Below are positions 62,801-64,000 of a DNA stretch of 64,000 nucleotides, in pieces. Both the position numbers and the translations under genes were made by a program. The notes under the pieces were generated by a model. The model saw nothing but the letters and a program-made list of their open reading frames with translations. It made no database searches and was not told the origin of the DNA. The stretch covers positions 124,001 through 188,000 of the forward strand of contig CALVKR010000003.1 of NCBI GenBank assembly GCA_944332995.1, in the 5' to 3' direction. Within the stretch, counting starts at the first letter, position 1. Each line of letters begins with the position of its first letter. This stretch comes from an uncultured Clostridia bacterium. GTDB taxonomy: Bacteria; Bacillota; Clostridia; Christensenellales; CAG-917.

Positions 62801-64000
62801 AGATGTAGCTGTTGAGCCTGTAAACGACGCCGTTGTAGAGGAAGTACCATTCCGTAACGGAAGTATCGTATTGAGATGCAAGATCGGCGTTGGCAAAATA
62901 TCCGTAGCCGTATCTCGTGTAGCTTTCATTACCCGCAGCAAAAGAGGCGTTCCAAGCGGTTTCAGTTCCGTCCTCGCCGATATAAATCTGAACAAAGCTG
63001 CGAGCGTTGATAACTTCAAACGTAGCTTGCTTTCTGTAAACGCCCGAAGCGTTCTTGTGCCAGCTGTAATCATACGTATCGACAACCGTCAAGGTTGCTC
63101 CCGCATTTGAAACGGTGGCGAAAGCGTAGAGCTGCGAATTTACTTCAACGTAAAGCGGTCCGTTCTCGAAGGTCTTACCGACGTCTGCGCCGGATACGTA
63201 AACGTATTTAGCTCCGTCGTAAGCGACTTCCGAGCGGTCTTGAGTAAAGAGACTGAGACGTCCGTATTCTCTCACGAGCGTAGCACGCGATATGTCGATA
63301 TAATTTCCGTCGGAGAGAATAAATTGTCCGATAGTATTTAACTGATAGTAATTGCCCTGTGCGGTAGCCGTCAAAGGAGCGTAAGTCTTGACGCCGTCGA
63401 CGTAAATTTCCGCATAGTCGCCGTAGGTTGACGAAACGTATTGGTCACCCACTTTGAAGAAGCGTCTTGCAATCTGATAATAGTTGCCTTCATACAATAC
63501 GTAGCTGTTGAGAGATGCGGCAACCGTTATTTCCTGCGTGGAAACAGGCGTCGTGGTATCGACGTAGCCGTTGCCTATCTTGATATAAGTTCCGCTTGCG
63601 CTTTCCGAATAGGTTCCGTCGCCGTTGGATACGTAGCGTGTCGGATAATCGGAAATGCGATAGTAGTTATTTTGATATTTGACGTAAGCGTTGCCGTAAA
63701 CGTTTTCGTTTTCAACGCCGTTGCCGTGGAGATAATATCCGATAGCGTATTTGTCGTTATCGCTTATTTCCTCGCTGAAGTCGAGCAATTCGTAATAGAG
63801 ACCGCCGGTAACGTAGTAGTCGCCGTTTTCGTTTTCATAATATACGTTTTGGTCGATATCGTGCTTTGTATAGAAAGTGGTATCTCTTGCAACGATATAC
63901 TGTCCGTCGTTGACGTCGATATAACCCGTTCCGACAGAACCGTCGATACCGCACTCAACTGCGTTGTCGATGAGAACGTATCTGTTGAGAGCCTTGTCGT
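44841..64000 (-). CDS. Giant repeat-rich surface protein, C-terminal 6385 residues
   Basis: One uninterrupted minus-strand frame runs from the right window edge to a TAA at 44841-44843; the true start lies outside, so the protein exceeds 6385 residues. Zone A (about 61.5-64.0 kb) is rich in Tyr and repeats motifs like NGDYYVTGG, YQNNYYRI..RYVSNGDGTY and LTASAKQTYRNYTKYV. Zone B (about 52.5-61.5 kb) has six related modules whose cores include YFQDGKLYIDATKFG, YYLDGVVYIDLSFF and NDAVYIDLTSFGLGK, each followed by a Ser/Glu/Ala/Gly linker. Zone C (44.8-51.4 kb) is a chain of immunoglobulin-like beta units closing with strands such as VPVRVYVMDRTVEKI. No LPXTG, membrane helix or SLH domain is seen at the C-terminus, which ends GTKFTIVSKN. 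The lack of a known enzyme motif suggests a structural or adhesive surface role; this is inference. Confidence 0.9.
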   Translation of the reverse strand, partial: DKALNRYVLIDNAVECGIDGSVGTGYIDVNDGQYIVARDTTFYTKHDIDQNVYYENENGDYYVTGGLYYELLDFSEEISDNDKYAIGYYLHGNGVENENVYGNAYVKYQNNYYRISDYPTRYVSNGDGTYSESASGTYIKIGNGYVDTTTPVSTQEITVAASLNSYVLYEGNYYQIARRFFKVGDQYVSSTYGDYAEIYVDGVKTYAPLTATAQGNYYQLNTIGQFILSDGNYIDISRATLVREYGRLSLFTQDRSEVAYDGAKYVYVSGADVGKTFENGPLYVEVNSQLYAFATVSNAGATLTVVDTYDYSWHKNASGVYRKQATFEVINARSFVQIYIGEDGTETAWNASFAAGNESYTRYGYGYFANADLASQYDTSVTEWYFLYNGVVYRLNSYIWLDANDEQLAVSEANIGRIATINVSDLGLRVPVASLTRVIDIMTSDYAQVKDSNRVYGQGASGDYTYFFYKGYFKTALGTDAGDGDYKWVEAEYSLILPYEERYTEVNSFRQYANGDYVFIADDAERYVLLSDGKTTIDKAEYNTYSETKKANYGALGTYVLYDDLDEAGKAQYKSATRYQKVTNYYLFKYLVEHEDDLYVEDANGYYGRTLTTDASGKTVATYTKYDSSIHTLRYSKVVNSVSYKTEAEARLTNPSIEGDYILTSDSIWTTGTDSEFLLDGYFATDEEREEAQRTGVYLLYEILSDDLKALTNSSTRYVATIDIFTYEQDTTYTFRDYERYVDGKTYLIEEGGQARVLTDAEKNLDGDQCILYVNTSDGMVLYRSLTASAKQTYRNYTKYVLTYGHEGTKYQIRNEKAGVYTGSYEFDRTQSEFMRVSNKYSSLTDFGITIDIEAGVFDFGINISGLDIGFGSSSSLLPDDFSDAVLFTKTTVSIGFDLDLNASMTAGTIDIGQIFSAILGDLDGVVFEVPEYTTGISKLHFKLSFNLLLDFSDVSKSELKAELVAVSGMGIEEVYIGVYFQDGKLYIDATKFGVPKIAIDELEFVTDALNDILFDIFGEDVYGSEEIQDNGNEAGTSDFENNTALAMLISNKHFTITIGEQMLKYAFSLIELDNGQTLDTIIYDGVKFNGSVDLKTDINDLQSTELTVEAIFKLPAGTKYVPVTVSDGADLTSNDVAAAINAVAAANNLEGITYENLVLFVLDENGEYALADPANGIYTKVTTQTEGDFVTPYLYGSNEFTVQQGLIQSDPEDEDDVYYICIEGEDSNHDVYEKTVDISLAVRNVQIVFATADRERPLTDEEIDDFSVYSEIENLILNEKIDLTTYFDGGDLVLSEWIQLFFENEDLSDLEGILTVMEEDGDYIKRNTYLEIYLDVKLAAMINYLRKQSLDQETIDSVVNAWEGEIDFGKLLDVVTSGNLNIYELFGLMNLAITISTKVESFDASTDAFDRRDEYDVARIYFAGGSYNYVANYYTPEEYTNGYELISDYVERMSALTGESPDWTGDKYYSLDGVTYVKWNVDGNNEYPEEEYIYKVNKPYAESEGNSPDSYDGLWFGKNSGGYYFDENGTYIAEVDYDKLDSMELGQRYDYYFQHAQGTYVYVYETKTFENIKELEAKLLEQGEELDLSDTTKYSPERFFYDSTNVHQNPYGKYGYVFGGLRVDLTGVGLSGFEIKADQLKQIFGLITGIVEEETSSTENEQPLPVVDETDDGTTEETGISFPLLTDDIAEYVRLFLYGIQMTSNYISLVINAAYLNVIADLVTSVDTDFSFDYNFTNRSFLRINTDVNAYSFTSIRPYTDEGDSGDNSIPAVEGDVLINGKPIQDTEGNNVKYEDYITSGEVNLYVLIPRQGDTGNYVLSNNTATELIKLSADDKGFLEELVKKEGGADITPEEIIEKIINLIPGKDSADFSAGMQNFYKAMAGLKNYGQNSENSSIFIKSMLPDAIYEGLVAGFDYFTYDLYEITLEKANDKYVITFDGTTKTYDAVSDFLYEVGAYSLASVQMAYYNVLPRVQLLLYLFDHSVGIDIGTPNVILERYVYTSSGASSYPTIATYDAFNVFGSQKLSDEEIKALGFNEKVDDDISHSSIKIVIDDMSSKGYEFEVTNDIRYTIDGTATANSYVVKTINDVRYAYADYASMNSNTGGMKIAQSNSGNYVLISYTQTGNITNEYLIRIDKENGKDYVSSIAFNYIGTGALQMDGGSQNASSVSYYKWFGFEFKQRFDENGNVIRGQYVTAPNLSSSIVADGSENYYGYAEGEYVYDVTIDDYTYLPMFVKVSGKDTYVSLSTAFNSNEYASTQMDVDPNNGIKVFASEQGGNVIGYITEDTHSFILNVDNLYVYDGADEEPYKPYATAATAGILTDMTELYSKIGEGEYGEGEYIKTGYYTEENAQEGIGEPKAFSRYDKLDYLNLMELKSITMSLGGSFELNGDYSSTQLSNIMYSVFGELASALTIGEQGEGLHMKFGYAIGLKVDFDLDIMGLLNGSKSISNAFELDNIDLAIDIWTCDADGNYESEFIGIYYLDGVVYIDLSFFLSDGGLFKLDLGENAIEELVRSLLGSASSEASTATDGTEGDKVHHGANRDIAGFYVDVVMNCLTASISMKLVSLIVNYIADEDLLGNIVDELPNVVPYVGIDVTEKDGKIFLGAKLYDTMGTTEILDIGFIANGLDTPYSHMIFSDGNTLLGHAKSISYLVGDLNRNANEVVIDIYNDYNKTHGEGLAGEEDTVRDTYRLLASVDLDALIAGDTSGIEINWGNAELSAKMDVSIEVLAGIINFSEEFGELLDTEVLAFIAALNKDMTEGVRNDTYITATLTGFVNLDYFMDESRTFVQKLAGTEISLIMNLNSDILPNTIKHVGDQEIKESQDIAMSITLIFDEQGKLSIYLDMTDLGTKLGLGEAFQKLKFEGLDIGGFLGSGSSEAVSSADSSFVEGDEGSAGIFGSDALEIIAALFKELQLMRDSIKLNFNEDMFDSLLSLLTDNQTLIDQIKMPTIDNGGLTLSLKDGLEVMIDLSLAVADGREYMPKKMWVGDEFDGWQGDLYAFGKLANLNGVYGYGDDDKFGPATETTKGILYAFVLDNEYGEYYVTSGTNDLHYFDGSSATAQTISGGEFKLVDENYSSGNKYSLVILYRVIEDYASVDDNNPDTSENDLLKKYQPTDKLGSYAGGDLYIPYKHSAGRFIKPSDFSMEIKLYDLALQYGIEKSQISIRDESGAVTEVASGVNTGEGDMYTYTAVTEFNKLDELKLNLAFEGTFEVNADALDESGVSNTLDLSWLFALLLGEDSSLGSTSLTIRIGDDLDLKFKIGIYIYLDLQDFSKTEVVLKLEKLLDDGTTEDFLSIFIAPDGTGKHSIYANLYFLLGDQGKVAITNFDLAGMLDGVLGGVLPGNEASTSSLVDAENLVMHDLPYALILFSPEALGIAININAINEIVNFYRRADGLEEKETIDTTGEFMLKLFTQRLTEDDNDTSLGASLLAKFNETFYASIDITKLQLNTVDDYNAEIAKGNGATGKLPTQGELDSYVAVFDIGTGDLIIEKLSLSLQGTMTLTSPVTISNDSFAYWVGGLVDYLLESLLEADPSRKGADDFKLYLPESITFMLNAQVDLNLAEIITPGGFNLGGITKSDIYLDISFGDPINSPFISLYYLGSSALKGKPGDSDSITNSNRPVGVNDGNEYQIFNDAVYIDLTSFGLGKVKLSGLVGLLGGNSGEGDTGEGTTASAGEAETVADGGLDMSAVTGELIIEESRLGINLNSAFFERIFDLLGLNFTFGNPPIQDGSLILDFDNGLNGASLEVALDSVGTSIGLNISDIDVMFSGDSLIDVESMVNEVAYGYAALDIGTLGVGGVVAQILDSMDPNLTLYYNKRSASTITVTDATTNSWVYGNKNGSIGSLDAAEAKGGSAVTITVSKKYSDMSINDDKVEGATQMHRIKLGIVGYHPFRDSGATTKSELFNVTGWLFNNNVVLRGVLNNVKLGSNSFFEWIISYFTDALKTINLGEMLGDPVTGQVFNIIEMLKGDNDYYNYPKKGAFGEVYSTNDEDDGTSMYTWSPDLNNLIDSMRIQMFGTSHVDWTPYKKGGSTTNPEGSDSARYSTVEITFDKDTFNDLLSYLFYMVVSMINDDSLVSTLNEAVGSYSGVKNTVQSLLTKIETETSSSARSAIVKHYARALPAALPIYLLESNGLTPGLANLTKAVMDTDKLLLELSALIDLLIPIPFVNREAKAIVYIDSMTTSSKDGGIKSIELYIDGDRKTQSDNDSDYLQLVIQPTESDQPTESDGNLLDLSEVETVEIPEGQATVPSRADILDIANRSVQITVGESKKTISLTHEYLTNPTYFPQRASVKFSDGTEDKYGGGTGYNENGGVQIVWDASSVDLTPNNTASDKLAGYIYGYVLNKVVYAIPVYIGSNYNPTSISGITYNSSTRKYVSKTLTVDMRTIDPSKEDEPANSKFNITLPDNAQITFENGEVYTFSTKYVDYVEYGVSGRDAYVEYANYLKENFGFEGTIATSSSGEDTFKGVTNKFPVGLLTWNYDDFVYDWLGGTVEVYYTYQWALGGKITRSIVIPIANYEIDSISQFYSNDYANLKLSNLTSFDSTKMVKYDAKTDSLTLDVDKFMSRDGQKFDATKNKDEYYDFNFDLYSYIKAINMVSGKYSNYVSSEGPQDGTSFKLDLSWGENFEGLANLKAALDEIWNATNDCWDYYKGIDTTVTAYIGGRTFVANEYFANYPEDTDLVKYKRYPETGEILGYYVYQTVTIPVKVASCRVESLAKTEIAVDPYQYTTLEVGAAIDSSLSANVRVGLETKSVRFNYDNTLASPKTLDYTDAVNDIITSITAEQMSYLGYSGAITPRLNVLLGNRTMGYQSMTIPLNIRTMTAQATNVTIASDVFNPEWYNKDEYKSMTVSFAGNIKHTMYLDWSTYRLYSDNAYKNELVGDDKNIFAGGMFYATVEAYVLDEEGNEIGNYNGKRQAIKLTLNVAQRSVSDIFFYDDLTDGEGIDDLNNYTVNAMTIDAYEYFTGAANYFEDGVKIKVVYNDNSKGFAYIDSWNVDITNAENGAIVKASIGNNSEYQINVNFKSYVVDRFEFDESTTIKSENGEYSYDMLTAYTLPTSATVYFTGGTSKQLDIKFVTDGAPYKDEFLEKKAIDGTVLYTYVLRDVVVYEGIEGLEQTITLEIRLINHNLNGDDVEVDFGWGAISFSVNNEAVTSSEASVASETAAPSFSVFKDFSLPSTAKVTYNGNIYENVPVTWFDKDGNAAQRPDMAKVIAEEIKDGNGLDGIYYFTLTASFAGITKDVEFIYYYKYEINVEDNPGFGTYTDQNMGMDFYTYTLGAEDFFNGLPNQIVVRVYNSEVRADFEEVTVNATWRDVTYTSSGIENKRQFVMLSAGGFETVQPEQIEIGYLNYSTDMICFLTVEAASDTINDYIAKKFEKMYVFDTLRRYTKEGANTVSPLFESGSTIDFPYKSGVADGMDTEEKIEVTCSYQLPADIMTSKEHFGKVLNVDVTLTNAQGSIVVPVRVYVMDRTVEKITSVSDRTVVFDPFIGDFSLFSSTYAQTANQTVTTELVGEQTNFKVSNAGTLNVQYDVVWDETLISKAEQALGGANWPDNMVDLVYKATEASQQFNVPVSVINRTIEKLRLIMGGDYKLTDTIGYRTVNREIFTSEKDSQIVMFDYDVDTSMLVKIEIKNPYTYNMANFPTNVSVVFTDGQEMVYNITWENIPETVTGNVSDFVKLNAHVATERDITVADFEVELAVRAFNVTRFNSTIASDTLDTDYTYVGYPYAYTTDTEIKVNDVVQNVRNPFGLDYKDSFIAYLDGTWIKKDYAVNYVGYKTLARDTDGKVVEKNLADTKLIDASKTYEPVYYNLNQLTRRYESVGGTDYIYVFTVSFKIDNVTWDKTSIDYNANGGTTYAIATFGSNTNAGEHTYNVPVQVVDSTNYSFDWNIDNTTWDKNHQDPDKQKVFIEAITKTGNGFDPAAAIDYTGAEFNYYYPIQTTISFDDGKGNVWTQVMDIEWSFTNLEIDMSGGLGYTKVIINGNNEFNYQDSVTNFTLKQLSVTQTVKYMNRTWKLDMSTNSDIKDWEGFAGADQMTESYSNPDQTNINPYSYSKPELPKSIVMKSTDGNEQETFTEEGTNGYKLEWDLTEFYPSYMGGKTYVYAILTTPSGLTQRLRITLYVQKMLISSIKEKNGTFERAVDIETGIAKGDPFIIKPFDASTYSLPSAYEVTFTTSTYNGTDFTQVSPTPPMTINYAPVTMPSDFEYAFNSEPKTYLASIKFGSQQRVYVKVTLAEFTDSVATTEQISGGNNSSTAYVNTMYDGKPVAFIGYAYVEEDKKYKVEISSLETTYYLPKFKGNRPVTYVLVPIFGVMVDKNGTVLTKRTITQDEINTYGLGSVYSEGDTIPNGKGGFGTKFTIVSKN
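51273..51308. repeat. Tandem 18-base duplication inside the giant gene
   Basis: Two exact copies of GTCGGATTCCGTCGGTTG (51273-51290 and 51291-51308) encode PTESDQPTESD in frame. This is a recent, frame-preserving duplication. Confidence 0.9.

Noticed and set aside
1-64000. Mobile elements, prophage, CRISPR, tRNA or rRNA genes
   Set aside because: No transposase, integrase, phage structural gene, regular direct-repeat/spacer pattern, tRNA T-loop consensus or rRNA signature was noticed on either strand by reading; a tRNA or Rfam scan was not possible.
44841-64000. Giant gene as a nonribosomal peptide or polyketide synthase
   Set aside because: No adenylation, condensation, ketosynthase, acyl carrier or thioesterase motifs appear; the content is repeated beta-rich and tyrosine-rich sequence.

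Overview
The window looks like chromosome of an anaerobic, endospore-forming Firmicute of the class Clostridia, probably an uncultured gut lineage. This is inferred from a complete six-subunit Rnf complex, homologues of SpoIVFB, SpoIIQ, SpoVB and SpoVG, the DUF421/DUF4363 pair, clostridial gene order around maf-mreB-minD-spoIVFB-radical SAM, strong Shine-Dalgarno sites (GGAGG), sigma-A promoters close to TTGACA-N17-TATAAT, and many intrinsic terminators. No tRNA, rRNA, CRISPR array, insertion sequence or phage gene was recognised. Genus and species cannot be read from the sequence.

Region 1 (1-9.4 kb, minus strand) is a remodelled version of the conserved clostridial shape/division/spoIVF cluster. 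It has three transcription units: ppx/gppA-maf-mreB-like, minD-minE, and a short membrane protein with an M50 protease. A separate operon of ROK kinase, radical SAM and a DUF2344 protein (cut by the window edge) follows. The usual neighbours minC, mreC, mreD and rodA are absent. Region 2 (9.4-14.8 kb) is the rnfCDGEAB operon with its own promoter and terminator. Region 3 (15-25.4 kb) holds a split TSUP transporter pair, a 1510-residue lipoprotein with five repeated jelly-roll-like units and a C-terminal membrane anchor, LysM plus SpoVB-like genes, DUF421/DUF4363, murC and spoVG.

Region 4 (25.7-44.4 kb) is mainly metabolism and transport in short transcription units: an acyl-CoA-synthetase-like enzyme, gap, an M29 aminopeptidase, fba, a COG2426 membrane protein, a TtcA-like enzyme, a SpoIIQ-like M23 protein with a candidate sigma-F promoter, a three-gene operon (degenerate glycerol-1-phosphate-dehydrogenase-like protein, HAD phosphatase, sodium symporter), an iron-sulfur flavoprotein with an iron alcohol dehydrogenase, an acetyltransferase, DUF1858 with an XRE-cupin regulator, an SPFH/zinc-ribbon protein and an AEC transporter.

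Region 5 (44.8 kb to the right edge) is one reading frame on the minus strand, open to the end of the window. It encodes at least 6385 residues of a giant, probably exported protein and its start lies outside. Three zones are visible: a tyrosine-rich repeat zone, a zone of six related modules separated by acidic Ser/Glu/Ala linkers, and a long tail of immunoglobulin-like beta units with no recognisable C-terminal anchor. Together with the 1510-residue lipoprotein it suggests a large, poorly described cell-surface apparatus. This is the most unusual content of the window. Other points are several apparently leaderless genes, a Min system without MinC next door, a probable pseudoenzyme, and degenerate tandem repeats in several intergenic gaps.
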